DNA of 64,000 bases from Stieleria magnilauensis (lineage in GTDB: Bacteria > Planctomycetota > Planctomycetia > Pirellulales > Pirellulaceae), in assembly GCA_007753675.1 (NCBI GenBank), contig CP036432.1, positions 8,806,233 to 8,870,232 of the forward strand, written 5' to 3'. How positions within the stretch are numbered: position 1 is the first letter of the stretch; each line of letters begins with the position of its first letter. The translations under genes and the position numbers were made by a program. Shown one piece after another: positions 1 through 8,177 of the stretch. The notes beneath the pieces were generated by a model. The model had not been told where the DNA came from. It saw only the letters and a program-made list of their open reading frames with translations, and did not search any database.

Positions 1-185
1 GGGGCGTCGCGACAAAAAGAGATCCCGGTCATCAAGCGGCATCGATCAAGCGGACGTACAAGTCCGACGCCGGCAGATCACCGCTGCATGCGTCCACTGA
101 AAGAGTGAAACGCTCAAACAATCTGGCCAGTAAATCCGTCAACACAAATCGATGTCGGAAGTTTCGCTACTGACGAGGAACGGCC
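1..185. repeat. Direct repeat, copy 1 (cassette 6 start)
   Basis: About 180 bp that recur at 508-690 with roughly 90% identity by eye. In both cases the copy ends just inside an attC-like site, so on the minus strand it forms the first part of a cassette. It suggests duplication and divergence of a cassette start. The window begins inside this cassette. Confidence 0.85.
32..145 (-). CDS. Possible 37-aa micro-ORF in integron cassette 6
   Basis: A 38-codon frame starting with GTG at 145 and ending with TGA at 32, about 32 bp inside the cassette edge. It is matched by an equal-length frame at 540-653. The deduced peptide starts VLTDLLARLFERF and ends YVRLIDAA. The two copies share start, length and stop, with four residue differences and three silent ones. 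No family is recognised. This could be a real small protein or a frame kept open by chance in a recent duplicate; the substitution pattern does not show clear purifying selection. Confidence 0.25.
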   Translation of the reverse strand: MLTDLLARLFERFTLSVDACSGDLPASDLYVRLIDAA

Positions 186-261
186 GCCGTCACCTGGCAC
201 GAGCGGAACAACTTGAACTCAAAACAGACGAGATCGAGTGCTCAGGTGCACGGCTTTGTTC
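178..261 (-). other. attC-like recombination site A
   Basis: 84-bp imperfect palindrome bounded by GAAC (178-181) and GTTC (258-261). The left arm carries GCCGTCACCTGGCACGAG and the right arm CGAGTGCTCAGGTGCACGGC. They pair with a few unpaired bases, as in integron attC stems with extrahelical bases. Size and end sequences match the other four sites. Confidence 0.8.
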
Positions 262-507
262 CTCGACTCTGACTGTCTTCGTCATTGCTCGGGTCCTAGC
301 GCCAAAACGCTTCCCGGCGGTCACAGAATAGCGTGATCGATCAGTTGAGGCAACTTTTTGTGCGGCATTGAAATCATTGAATGCGGAGGCTCAATGGGCG
401 CGGCACCGATCATTGCGATCCATCCGGCAACGAGACGTCGAAACGACCTTGCGGTGGATCACACGCCTGGTCCGTTGCGGCGGGTACCAACGTGCCAATT
501 CACTTTG

Positions 508-690
508 TGGGGCGTCGCGACAGAAAGAGATCCCGGTCATCAAGCGGCATCGATCAAGCGGACGTACAAGACCGACGCTGGCAGATCAACGCTGCATGCG
601 TCCACTGACAGAGTGAAACGCTCAAGCAATCTGGCTAGTAAATCCGTGAACACAAATCGACGACTGGGGTCTCGCTAATGACGAGGAACG
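508..690. repeat. Direct repeat, copy 2 (cassette 5 start)
   Basis: Second copy of the repeat at 1-185. Both copies open with GGGGCGTCGCGACA and run through GACGAGGAACGG at the attC edge. Differences are scattered single bases, as expected for paralogous cassettes rather than a recent duplication. Confidence 0.85.
540..653 (-). CDS. Possible 37-aa micro-ORF in integron cassette 5
   Basis: Counterpart of the frame at 32-145: GTG at 653, TGA at 540, 37 residues, beginning VFTDLLARLLERF. It starts about 32 bp from the cassette boundary, a little closer than the 43-47 bp seen for the three larger cassette genes. The rest of this cassette (262-539) shows no convincing gene on either strand. No function can be assigned. 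Confidence 0.25.
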   Translation of the reverse strand: MFTDLLARLLERFTLSVDACSVDLPASVLYVRLIDAA

Positions 691-772
691 GTAGAAATCA
701 CGGTGGACGGGCGAAAGACTTGCAAGCAGTCCAAGAATCGCGACTCCCGGCCTGCCGTGCATTTCATGGTTC
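686..772 (-). other. attC-like recombination site B
   Basis: 87-bp imperfect palindrome. The left arm GAACGGTAGAAATCACGG and the right arm CCGTGCATTTCATGGTTC pair through GAAC/GTTC, GAAAT/ATTTC and CACGG/CCGTG. It lies directly downstream (minus strand) of the gene at 808-1185, where a cassette's attC should be. Confidence 0.85.
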
Positions 773-807
773 TGTCAGTGTTTTGCTGTTGACGTGTTCA
801 GGACGAG

Positions 808-1185
808 TTAGTGCGATCGGAACTGGTCCCATGTCTCGATGACGTCCTCTACGCTATCGACCCATTTTCCTGGTGGAACAACAAAAACTCGAGTAGGGTG
901 AGTTGGCCCCGTACTTTGTGTCCAACTACCATCCTTCGCTTTCCGTAACCTAAAAGTCGAAACGGAGAAAGTTGCCGATGGTGTTGACTGAGTGGCAAAT
1001 CTACAAGTGAAATGCGATGAACGTCGTTTTTCACCAACACCCACGTTGGTGGCCCAAACTCGAAGGTCTGCTCGAGTCCTCTGCCAACGTTTATTGTACT
1101 CCAGATTCATCCAAATTTGCGTTGCAACAGCGAGCACCGCGACAAGGATGAGCAGCGTTCGAAGGCTAAACTTGACACTTGGCAA
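808..1185 (-). CDS. Cassette-borne small membrane/secreted protein
   Basis: 125 residues. The N-terminus KFSLRTLLILVAVLAVA is a hydrophobic segment of the type that opens many short planctomycete proteins and probably anchors it or directs export. The rest has a conserved-looking C-terminal stretch ending DVIETWDQFRSH. No in-frame ATG exists; TTG at 1185 is preceded by GAGGG at a usable distance. The start is 43 bp from attC site C and the stop 35 bp from site B, so it fills cassette 4 in the orientation expected for integron cassettes. Function unknown. Confidence 0.7.
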   Translation of the reverse strand: MPSVKFSLRTLLILVAVLAVATQIWMNLEYNKRWQRTRADLRVWATNVGVGEKRRSSHFTCRFATQSTPSATFSVSTFRLRKAKDGSWTQSTGPTHPTRVFVVPPGKWVDSVEDVIETWDQFRSH

Positions 1186-1227
1186 AAAACAAAACCCTCG
1201 GAAATGATATCGCAGTAAGTGACGACA

Positions 1228-1311
1228 GAACGGTAGGGTTCAGCGGGGCCGCGCAAACGACTCTCCACTTCAAAAACGTCAACTCGCGGCCTCCGTTGCA
1301 ACCCATGGTTC
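1228..1311 (-). other. attC-like recombination site C
   Basis: 84-bp imperfect palindrome. Paired blocks are GAAC/GTTC, GGGTT/AACCC and GGCCGCG/CGCGGCC, with extra unpaired bases on the right arm. The loop keeps CACTTCAAAAACG, which is also found in site E. It ends the cassette carrying the gene at 1346-1771. Confidence 0.88.
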
Positions 1312-1345
1312 CCCGCTTTGTTGAGTCAGGGCAAACGGTGAACCA

Positions 1346-1771
1346 TCAACTAATATTGAACCCCAGATTCATGCGTTCAGCAACATCCAGAGCAGAACGA
1401 AATCGGTTTACATAAGTACGGATGTCTCGCGCGCCGCGTACTCGAAGCCGTCGAATGCGTTGTGAGCGTTGCACGGGGCAGTACCGATCGATTAGCTCAT
1501 ACGGCCAGATTTCGTGAGCGATCATACGAGCGTTCCGATGAATCATGGCAAGTTCATCGCGAAACGCATCGAATTCGTCGGGCGTCACGTACAAGTCATT
1601 GGCCTTGAGCGCCGGCATGAATGCAGCACCACGGTCCGTCAACGAGCGAGATCCCCACAACCGCGTCCGATAGCATTCAAAACCCGCTGCGCACCCGCTG
1701 TCGAGATCGGGGACGGAAACGAATTCTAGTCGTTCGGTGTCATGACGATAGAGCGAGACGGAAAGTGTCAT
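1346..1771 (-). CDS. Hypothetical protein in integron cassette 3
   Basis: 141 residues starting with ATG, soluble and arginine-rich toward the end, with no signal peptide. The middle (WGSRSLTDRGAAFMPALK, then DLYVTPDEFDAFRDE) is acidic/aromatic and looks like a compact helical domain, but I do not recognise a family. It starts 43 bp from attC site D and stops 34 bp from site C, a spacing nearly identical to the neighbouring cassette. Orientation is divergent from the integrase, as for cassette genes. Confidence 0.65.
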   Translation of the reverse strand: MTLSVSLYRHDTERLEFVSVPDLDSGCAAGFECYRTRLWGSRSLTDRGAAFMPALKANDLYVTPDEFDAFRDELAMIHRNARMIAHEIWPYELIDRYCPVQRSQRIRRLRVRGARDIRTYVNRFRSALDVAERMNLGFNIS

Positions 1772-1813
1772 CGATACACCGAGGTGTCACCGGTTGCGTT
1801 TCACTCAGTCGGG

Positions 1814-1897
1814 GAACGGCAGTGGTCACCGCGTCGGCGCGATGGACCGGAACTCAAAACAAACTTGACTCGCCGACTGCGGTGCACCACCTGGTTC
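1814..1897 (-). other. attC-like recombination site D
   Basis: 84-bp imperfect palindrome. The left arm GAACGGCAGTGGTCACCGCG pairs with the right arm CGGTGCACCACCTGGTTC, and CGGCG pairs with CGCCG at the stem top. It ends cassette 2, which has no clear gene. Confidence 0.85.
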
Positions 1898-2558
1898 ACG
1901 CGTCCGGCCACGACGACAGTTTGAACCATCATCGCTGGGGGCCAATGTACTCGATTGGAATCGCCGATGGAAATTCGAGGTGTCTGGCTCAGACTTGTTT
2001 TCGCTGGACAGGTACGATGAAGCCCGGAGGGCTGGCACAGTGTTTGCCGGTGGTGTCAGCCACCGGTATTCAGGGCAATGAAGTACAAAGGCCTGAAGGG
2101 CCGACACAATTGTTCTCTTAGCCGCCCGGGAACGCTCAAACCCCGATTACTGTGTCGGCCCGCTGGGCCTTGAGCGTTGTATGGAATCCATCCCCGGTGG
2201 CTGACACCACCGGCAAATACTCTATCGGCCCTCCGGGCCTAAGACACATCGCCCAACCAACCAAATACGATCCATCGATTCCGTTGGACTCGGCAAACAC
2301 TGAGCGGTCACCATTTCAGCCATCGGTTCTTTTCGTTCGGCCCAGTCGACCGCGTACCTGTCGAACCGTGGCATCAGGAGCGAATTCCAGGAAACGGAGG
2401 TCTGATGAAATCCGTTGGGTACACTTCGAGCGCACCAATCGCAGCCGGGATGTCAGGCGTTGGACGATGCTGAGAACATCGCAGATGAGGGAACCACGAA
2501 ACACGCCAAACACACGAAAGAGAAATCGGCACTGTTGTCAGGCGTCGGTTAGCAGCGT
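1898..2558. other. Integron cassette 2 body without a clear gene
   Basis: 660 bp between attC sites D and E. The frames available are short and unconvincing; the best minus-strand one (2316-2513, 65 codons) starts 45 bp from the cassette edge but has no recognisable features. Near 2500-2520 the text AAACACGCCAAACACACGAAA looks like a dispersed repeat. The left half holds a large palindrome at 2022-2245. This may be a non-coding cassette or one disrupted by a repeat insertion. Confidence 0.5.
2022..2245. repeat. Nested large inverted repeat inside cassette 2
   Basis: Outer arms: CCCGGAGGGCTGGCACAGT...GCCGGTGGTGTCAGCCACCGG on the left, and CCGGTGGCTGACACCACCGGC...GGCCCTCCGGGCCT on the right. 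Inner arms: AAGGCCTGAAGGGCCGACAC near 2090-2108 and GTGTCGGCCCGCTGGGCCTT near 2151-2171. The sequence could fold into a long hairpin as DNA or RNA. No gene covers it. Confidence 0.7.
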
Positions 2559-2642
2559 GAACGGTAGACATAACCGAGCGGCGGCAAAAGACCGACCACT
2601 TCAAAAACGACGACTCCGCCGCTTCGGTTCATGTCATGGTTC
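2559..2642 (-). other. attC-like recombination site E
   Basis: 84-bp imperfect palindrome and the best stem of the five. AACCGAGCGGCGG (2572-2584) pairs with CCGCCGCTTCGGTT carrying one extra T. The outer GAAC/GTTC and ACAT/ATGT also pair. Single bulged bases of this kind are what the integrase reads in attC sites. It closes cassette 1, which carries the gene at 2724-3032. Confidence 0.88.
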
Positions 2643-2723
2643 CGCCATTGTATCGGTTCAGTTGCCAACTGGAATCTGACGCGATGCAGGCCACACACCC
2701 AGACCTAACGTTTGATTTCGGGT

Positions 2724-3032
2724 TCAGGGCGTGAGAGACCACATTGGTTCATTGGTTATAGGGCGCCCGGTACCAACGGCCGATTCAATTGCGATCAACG
2801 GAAAGTAGAGTGTTGTCAGTGAATAGTGCGTCCATCGCCAGTTTTCACCATCACCCGGAAGCGCAAACCATACACCGTCTATTTCCCGTTCGTCAGCGTT
2901 TGCAAACGCACGGCGTGAAGCAACGACGTACGACGAAATGTAGACGATAATTAGAAGCATCCAAATGGTACGGCGGCGATACCAGGGAACTGGCGCTGAC
3001 GTCCCGCGCGATCTTGGTACGTAAGGATTCAT
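2724..3032 (-). CDS. Cassette-borne small membrane protein
   Basis: 102 residues. A proline-rich start (MNPYVPRSRG) is followed by one membrane segment, IWMLLIIVYISSYVVAS, and a domain of about 60 residues that would face the periplasm if oriented N-in. It is the first cassette gene next to the integrase: the ATG lies 47 bp from the putative attI core and attC site E lies 81 bp after the stop. No family recognised. Its position would give it the strongest expression if a cassette promoter lies in the attI region. Confidence 0.65.
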   Translation of the reverse strand: MNPYVPRSRGTSAPVPWYRRRTIWMLLIIVYISSYVVASRRAFANADEREIDGVWFALPGDGENWRWTHYSLTTLYFPLIAIESAVGTGRPITNEPMWSLTP

Positions 3033-3078
3033 GTTTCACGCGTTGCCAGGAATCGGCGAAGAGCTCAGCTTGTTGGCG

Positions 3079-3135
3079 GAACAATCAATTATTGGTGGTC
3101 CAACTGCGGTAAAAGTACATATTCCGCGGTTGGAC
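3079..3135. other. Candidate attI with inverted integrase-binding repeats
   Basis: GAAC at 3079-3082 matches the left-end core of all five attC sites and would mark where cassette 1 joins the primary site. Just beside it GTCCAACTGCGG (3098-3109) and CCGCGGTTGGAC (3124-3135) form an inverted repeat with one mismatch. The stretch lies between the integrase gene and the first cassette, where attI belongs. The exact core is inferred, not proven. Confidence 0.5.
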
Positions 3136-3344
3136 AACGGAATATCTCCCGCCACCCGATCTTACGGCACCCTGCAGGGGTAGTCAAGCGGTCCGCGAGT
3201 CACTAAGGTTTTCGGATCGACGAAAAAACGTGAAGTGCGTTTCGATGCCTTCTGTTTGCATCGCCGGTCGCGGGCATTTGCCGAGGCCATTGGCTGACCG
3301 ATAATGCGGAACAAGGCCCACAACCCTGGATCAACGCGGGAGCG

Positions 3345-4712
3345 ATGAGGATGTCAGTGGAACGATTTCGACGGTGCCTTGGCGTGATGAATCTTCCCGA
3401 AAAGGATCGCGAGTGGTTTCCAAAGTGGTTGGGCAGCTATGCTAGCTTTCCGGCCGTCCGAGCCCAAACAGACTCTTCAGAAGAGATTGTGGTTCGGCGT
3501 GACCTGGTGATCGAGTTTCTTCAAAAACTTCTTGCCGCCAAAACTCCCGCTTGGCAACGGCTTCAAGCGGCGCGCGCGATCGAGGCCTACCAAGGAACGG
3601 TGCTGCAAACCAGCGTCGTAGACTTTCGGCCTATTCGAGACCGATTGACAGAAATCACGCGTCGCTACGACGGAGCCATCGGCGGTGGCGAGGACTATGA
3701 TGCTGACCTTGTGCCGGGGGAAGGAAATGCAGGTCTGATCGATGCGACCGAACCGGAGTGCGTTCAGCGGATGCGAGCGACATTGCGTCGGTTACATCAT
3801 CCCAAGAGCACCGAAGACGCCTACGTCGGCCAACTCAAAAAGTTTATCCGGCACTTAGATGACGACCGGCTTGAACAATTTGGCGAACCAGAAATTGGGG
3901 ACTTCCTGACTGATCTGGCAATCGAAGGCAACGTCGCAGGATCGACTCAGAACCAAGCACTTTCGGCAATCCTGTTTTTCTACGAGAAGGTGCTTTGTCG
4001 CGATCTCCACTTTATCAATGCCGTACGAGCCAAGACGAGCGAATATCGGCCCGTTGTGCTGACCAAAACGGAGATCACTGAAATATTTCAATATGTTTCC
4101 GGGGTCTACCGTTTGATGTTCTTGATGATGTACGGCGCCGGTTTGAGACACCGAGAGTGCAGGAAATTGCGGCTGAAAGACTTCTGCATCGAAACACGCC
4201 AGATCGTCGTCCGAAACGGGAAGGGAATGGAGGATCGCGTGACGGTGTTACCCGACAACACCATTGAGATGCTGCAACAACAGATCGCCACGGTGCGCGC
4301 GATGCACAACCAAGACCTCGCCGATGGATACGGAGAAGTTTACCTTCCCTACGCATTGGCGCGGAAATACCCTGCTGCTCAACGTGACCTGGGTTGGCAA
4401 TACCTGTTTCCATCCAACAAACTCTCACGAGACCCCCGCAGTGGACGAACTCGGCGTCACCATGTTCACGAGCGCACGTTTCCAGCTCGTTTCAAACAGG
4501 CCCTGCGCCGAACCGAGATCCTCAAGAAAGCGGTCCCTCATACGCTTCGCCATAGTTTTGCCACCCACATGCTTGATGACGGGGCGGACATTCGTAGCGT
4601 GCAGGAATTGCTCGGACACAAGGATGTCAAGACGACGATGATCTATACCCACGTCATGAACCGGCCGGGATTGGCCGTGACCAGCCCCGCGGATCGGCTG
4701 GGGTTGGTTTGA
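3345..4712 (+). CDS. intI: Integron integrase (tyrosine recombinase, IntI family)
   Basis: 455 residues. It recombines attC and attI sites to capture or shuffle cassettes. The catalytic set is visible: R268 in [10 protein letters not shown]399-x-x-R402 in PHTLRHSF, H425 in LLGHKD and the nucleophile Y434 in [11 protein letters not shown]. Between the first Arg and the HxxR motif lies a patch around [13 protein letters not shown] that resembles the extra segment separating IntI from XerC/D. Bacterial IntI proteins are usually near 320-340 residues; here an N-terminal block of about 130 residues ([27 protein letters not shown]) precedes the SAM-like core-binding domain. ATG at 3345 or 3351 could be the start. 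It is transcribed away from the cassettes at 1-3080, the standard integron layout. Confidence 0.95.
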   Translation: MRMSVERFRRCLGVMNLPEKDREWFPKWLGSYASFPAVRAQTDSSEEIVVRRDLVIEFLQKLLAAKTPAWQRLQAARAIEAYQGTVLQTSVVDFRPIRDRLTEITRRYDGAIGGGEDYDADLVPGEGNAGLIDATEPECVQRMRATLRRLHHPKSTEDAYVGQLKKFIRHLDDDRLEQFGEPEIGDFLTDLAIEGNVAGSTQNQALSAILFFYEKVLCRDLHFINAVRAKTSEYRPVVLTKTEITEIFQYVSGVYRLMFLMMYGAGLRHRECRKLRLKDFCIETRQIVVRNGKGMEDRVTVLPDNTIEMLQQQIATVRAMHNQDLADGYGEVYLPYALARKYPAAQRDLGWQYLFPSNKLSRDPRSGRTRRHHVHERTFPARFKQALRRTEILKKAVPHTLRHSFATHMLDDGADIRSVQELLGHKDVKTTMIYTHVMNRPGLAVTSPADRLGLV

Positions 4713-4782
4713 CTCGCCGGCATCAGGTGGAAGCCGCCAAGGCTTTCGTTTTCTAGGGCGGCGGCGACTTTTGCTGCGCGGG

Positions 4783-4830
4783 CCCTCTCTGGCGTTTGCT
4801 TGCTGCGCAAACGCCGTCGCTCCCAGAGGG
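4783..4830. terminator. Hairpin between convergent genes
   Basis: Nested inverted repeats CCCTCT/AGAGGG and GGCGTTTGC (4791-4799)/GCAAACGCC (4807-4815) between the convergent integrase and DUF11 genes. There is no long T-run, so this may act as a weak or factor-assisted bidirectional terminator. Confidence 0.45.
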
Positions 4831-4871
4831 AGAGAAACTAAATGGGCTGCCGCTACATTGCTCGAGAAAAA

Positions 4872-7658
4872 CTAGCGGTCGGCGTACACCATGATGCTCT
4901 CTTCCTTCGTCACCGGCACGTTGGATTGGTCGCTGGTGACAATCGCCTTGACCAGATGCCGCCCTTCAGCGACACCCCTGGCTTTGACCCGATAGACCAT
5001 TTCATCGTTGGCCTTGAGTAGGGCTCGCGGCGAGAAGGCGATGATGCCTTGTCCTTGAGGCGTGAAGTCACCTTGTTCGACCAACTGCAACCCCTGGGGA
5101 AGCTGCAACGCGACCTTGACGTTGGTGTCGTCGCGAGAACCGGTGTTGCTGATTCGGATCTCGTAGATGGTGTCGCCACCGATTTCGATCGGATCGGCAC
5201 TGTCGTTGATGGAGAACGTCAGCTCGGCCAGCGAGGCCACTGCGACCTGACTCTCGGTCATCGTCTTGATGCCCAAGTCCGCGGTCGCCACGGTTTGCAA
5301 CACACGATTGCCTTCTTCGACCGGCAACAGCGTCAACGGCACCTTGCCGGATTGTCCGACCGGCAATGCGTCCAAGGACCAGAACACGGCGTGTCGAGAC
5401 GCGTCGTATTGTCCTTCGTAGTCTGTTTTCACAAACGTGAATCCACGATCAAGCTGAACGCTCATCTCAACGTTCTGTGCTTCGGCCGTCCCCACGTTGG
5501 CAATCTCTACCGTGTAGGTGGCCTGTCGTTCCAAGAACCGACGCGACGGTCCGGTCAGGGTCGCCTTCAACTCCGGAGCGACCACCTCGACGGCGATCGT
5601 GTGCGTGGTTTCCAATCCGTCATCGCCTTTGACGCGAATCTGATTTTGCACAACACCGGCTTTGACCGCCCGCATCCGCAAAACTTGTCGCCGGATTTCA
5701 CCCGGACCGAGTGTGCCAATCAAGTTATCCAGCTGTGTACCCTGGGGATGCTCCAGTCCGACCGGAACGTCCTCCTGCAGCATCACGCCGGTCGCGTCGC
5801 CGCTGCCCGGGTTGCTGACTTCCAATTCGATCTCCAGTTGCTGACCGATCAAGACCTTTTCAGGTGCCCGTTGGACGACGCGTAATTCGGGCCGCGTGCT
5901 GATCGTTCGGACCGACGCGGCGGCTTCGAACGTGACACGGGCGACGCTGCCCAACTCGCCTTCTTGTTCGGGAGTCAATTGCAACGTGATCGTGCGTTCT
6001 TGGTTGGGTTCCAGATCACCGAGTTCCCAATACAACTCGGGTTGGTATTTCGGGTTCGGACGCGGCGTCGCATCGGTCAACGTCATTCCGTTGGGGACAC
6101 GGTCATGAACCTGGACATTCAACGCCTTGGAACCGCCGACGTTCTTGACCGTGATAACAAACGAAGCCGGCTTGCCGACCTTCACTTCCTCAGGCGCCCG
6201 TTTGTGAATCACGACCGACGGAGACTGTGGACCGTCCAGGTAACGTTCGCCGGGAGCCGCCAAGGTTGGTCCGGCGGGCAATTGACCTTCGGCAGCGGTT
6301 TGCTTGTAACCGACACCCTGATAGACCGAAGCGTTGGGTGCTTGAGCCGCGGCCGAATAGGCCTGTGCCGCAGGATAGGCGGGCGCGGTGGCGGGGTAGT
6401 TCGTCGCGGAAGCCGCCGTCGGCAGAGACTGCATCCCTTGCGGATGCATCGCGCTGGCGCCCGTCGCCGGGGTACCGAACGATGGAGCAGGCAATTGGGT
6501 TGCCGCGGGCGCGGCGGCCATCGGAGAGTGATCGGGAACACCGAAACCACCGGTCGGCTGCGCGTAGCCTTGTCCGGTCGGCGCGGCGGCGGGTTGGCCG
6601 TAGGGCGACGGTGTCGAATCGGCAACTTGTCCGTTGCCGACGATTTGAGGCCGAGACGTGATGCCCATGGTGGCGGCAGTCATCGCTGGCTGAGACGCAG
6701 CCGGTGCGGGCTGTTCCGCTTCGTCTTGCATCGGAAATTGGGTGGCGCCGATTGCCAGCGTCATCGCCGGATCGCGATGGATCCGCATCGTCGACCCCGG
6801 TGCTTCGGCCAATTGCGGCTGGGACGGCCCGGCCGCATCCTCACCGACAGGCGTCAACATGGCCGACGGCATCCCGGCGGCCGGATCGGCGGTATCGGTC
6901 AACGAGGGACCGCGATCGAATCCTTGTGGTGCAGCAGCGGCAGCCGATGCGGTGTTCGGGTCGAATGCTTCGGAATTCGCAAACGTTCCGCCGCGCAGAT
7001 CGTTCGCCGGCGGTGGACCGGCTGGGCCGCTGCCAGCCAGGTCGCTGCCAGCCAGATCGCTGCCGGCCAGATCGCTGCCGGCTTGGGGTGGTTCGGAACC
7101 GTTCTCGCTGGGCGTCTCGGCGAACGTGATTTCGGACAGTCGGGGTTGTTCGGGAAGCGATGCGGCGGGAGCATCGGCGATCGGCAATCCCATTGAAAAC
7201 GAAGGTCCGCCGGCGTCGGCTTGGGCGTCGATTGCGACGTCCGCTTCGGCATCCATCGGGGGCGCGTCGTCAAAACTGGGCAACCGCATTTTCATCACCG
7301 AACGTCCGCCGGTGGAGCTTTCGGGCTGCGCCGAATTCTCGGAGTCCGCGGGGATTTCCGGCAACACCATCGAATCGCTCGACTCGGTGTGCTGAACCAG
7401 ACGCACCGACGGCGACGCTGAGCCTTCCGCAGGTCCGGGCTCACCGACCGGTTTGAGCAACTGGACGTCTGCGGGATCGACCGACTGCAAACCCGCCGTT
7501 GCGCCGATAGGCGAAACCGCCTTGCCGGGTGGAATTTGCTCTTCGGTCCAAGCCGATTCGGTGCTGGCTTCTTGGTCTTTTTGTGCTTGGGCAGCCATGA
7601 TGGCTCCCAACAAAATCGTCACAGCACCTGCGGCGAGTCTTACGCCAAACGCTTTCAT
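4872..7658 (-). CDS. Secreted DUF11-repeat protein
   Basis: 928 residues from the ATG at 7658, which opens a signal peptide (MKAFGVRLAAGAVTILLGAI, cleavage near AQAQ). The frame runs further upstream, but only into repeat sequence. Residues ~25-480 are Ala/Pro/Gly/Ser-rich low complexity, including a four-fold SDLAG-type repeat. Residues ~482-928 hold four DUF11/conserved-repeat beta-sandwich domains; the first has VGKPASFVITVKNVGGSKA and the others keep the VxNxG pattern. Such proteins are extracellular or cell-wall components; no enzyme motif is present. It converges with the integrase gene. The promoter should lie in 7659-7780, next to a repeat cluster. Confidence 0.85.
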   Translation of the reverse strand: MKAFGVRLAAGAVTILLGAIMAAQAQKDQEASTESAWTEEQIPPGKAVSPIGATAGLQSVDPADVQLLKPVGEPGPAEGSASPSVRLVQHTESSDSMVLPEIPADSENSAQPESSTGGRSVMKMRLPSFDDAPPMDAEADVAIDAQADAGGPSFSMGLPIADAPAASLPEQPRLSEITFAETPSENGSEPPQAGSDLAGSDLAGSDLAGSGPAGPPPANDLRGGTFANSEAFDPNTASAAAAAPQGFDRGPSLTDTADPAAGMPSAMLTPVGEDAAGPSQPQLAEAPGSTMRIHRDPAMTLAIGATQFPMQDEAEQPAPAASQPAMTAATMGITSRPQIVGNGQVADSTPSPYGQPAAAPTGQGYAQPTGGFGVPDHSPMAAAPAATQLPAPSFGTPATGASAMHPQGMQSLPTAASATNYPATAPAYPAAQAYSAAAQAPNASVYQGVGYKQTAAEGQLPAGPTLAAPGERYLDGPQSPSVVIHKRAPEEVKVGKPASFVITVKNVGGSKALNVQVHDRVPNGMTLTDATPRPNPKYQPELYWELGDLEPNQERTITLQLTPEQEGELGSVARVTFEAAASVRTISTRPELRVVQRAPEKVLIGQQLEIELEVSNPGSGDATGVMLQEDVPVGLEHPQGTQLDNLIGTLGPGEIRRQVLRMRAVKAGVVQNQIRVKGDDGLETTHTIAVEVVAPELKATLTGPSRRFLERQATYTVEIANVGTAEAQNVEMSVQLDRGFTFVKTDYEGQYDASRHAVFWSLDALPVGQSGKVPLTLLPVEEGNRVLQTVATADLGIKTMTESQVAVASLAELTFSINDSADPIEIGGDTIYEIRISNTGSRDDTNVKVALQLPQGLQLVEQGDFTPQGQGIIAFSPRALLKANDEMVYRVKARGVAEGRHLVKAIVTSDQSNVPVTKEESIMVYADR

Positions 7659-7780
7659 GGGTCTCAATCCGTTGGTGAAAAAACCGACTGGTCCTCCAGT
7701 GGGAACTACGGCATAGCAAATTCGCACAGGGTGTGAAAAGTCCGCTTCTGCGGAACTGCGGCCGTGACGTCGTTCCGCGC

Positions 7781-8031
7781 GTGTTGGTGTTTCGCCTTGA
7801 GGCGATTCTCCGCTCGCTGCGGAGCAGCGACTCGGGGCGGCTAAAGCCTGCACACCAGCGCATGTTGGTGTCTAGCCTTGAGGCGATCCTTCCTGACTCG
7901 CTGCGGAGCAGCGAAACGGGCGGCTAAAGCCTGCACACCAGCACATGTTGGTGTCTAGCCTTGAGGCGATCCTTCCTGGCTCGCTGCGGAGCAGCGAGCC
8001 AGGGCGGCTAAAGCCTGTACACCAACGTGCT
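7781..8031. repeat. Three ~82-bp hairpin repeat units
   Basis: Three tandem units beginning near 7781, 7862 and 7943. Each contains TTGGTGTCTAGCCTTGAGGCGAT, GCTGCGGAGCAGC and GGCTAAAGCCTGCACACCA. This is the same family, read on the other strand, as the array at 34310-37660. It lies in the divergent intergenic region (7659-8177) between the DUF11 gene and the esterase, which contains nothing else I can identify. Confidence 0.8.
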
Positions 8032-8177
8032 CGCTGAGTGCCGCTCTGGGGACTGTCCCCCCAAGCGTTTTCAACCGCCCGCGTGGCTTCGTTCCCCATA
8101 AACACGAATGCAAAGCATGCCGCGGCTGCTATCATAGAGGTGACTTCCCCACCTCAACGACGCCCGCCCCACCTTCG

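Noticed and set aside
358-678. 106-codon plus-strand frame in cassette 5
   Set aside because: Opposite to the cassette direction, overlaps the duplicated repeat, composition not protein-like, and not conserved in the second repeat copy.
1826-2107. 93-codon minus-strand frame overlapping attC site D
   Set aside because: It covers the palindromes and the attC stem and has no coding features.
1-4712. Prophage or genomic island with defence genes
   Set aside because: No phage structural, restriction, toxin-antitoxin or CRISPR genes could be recognised; the region is explained by integron structure.
4872-7853. Longer N-terminus for the DUF11 protein
   Set aside because: The extra 65 codons translate repeat sequence (ALAAPSRCSAASG...), and a proper signal peptide begins at the ATG at 7658.
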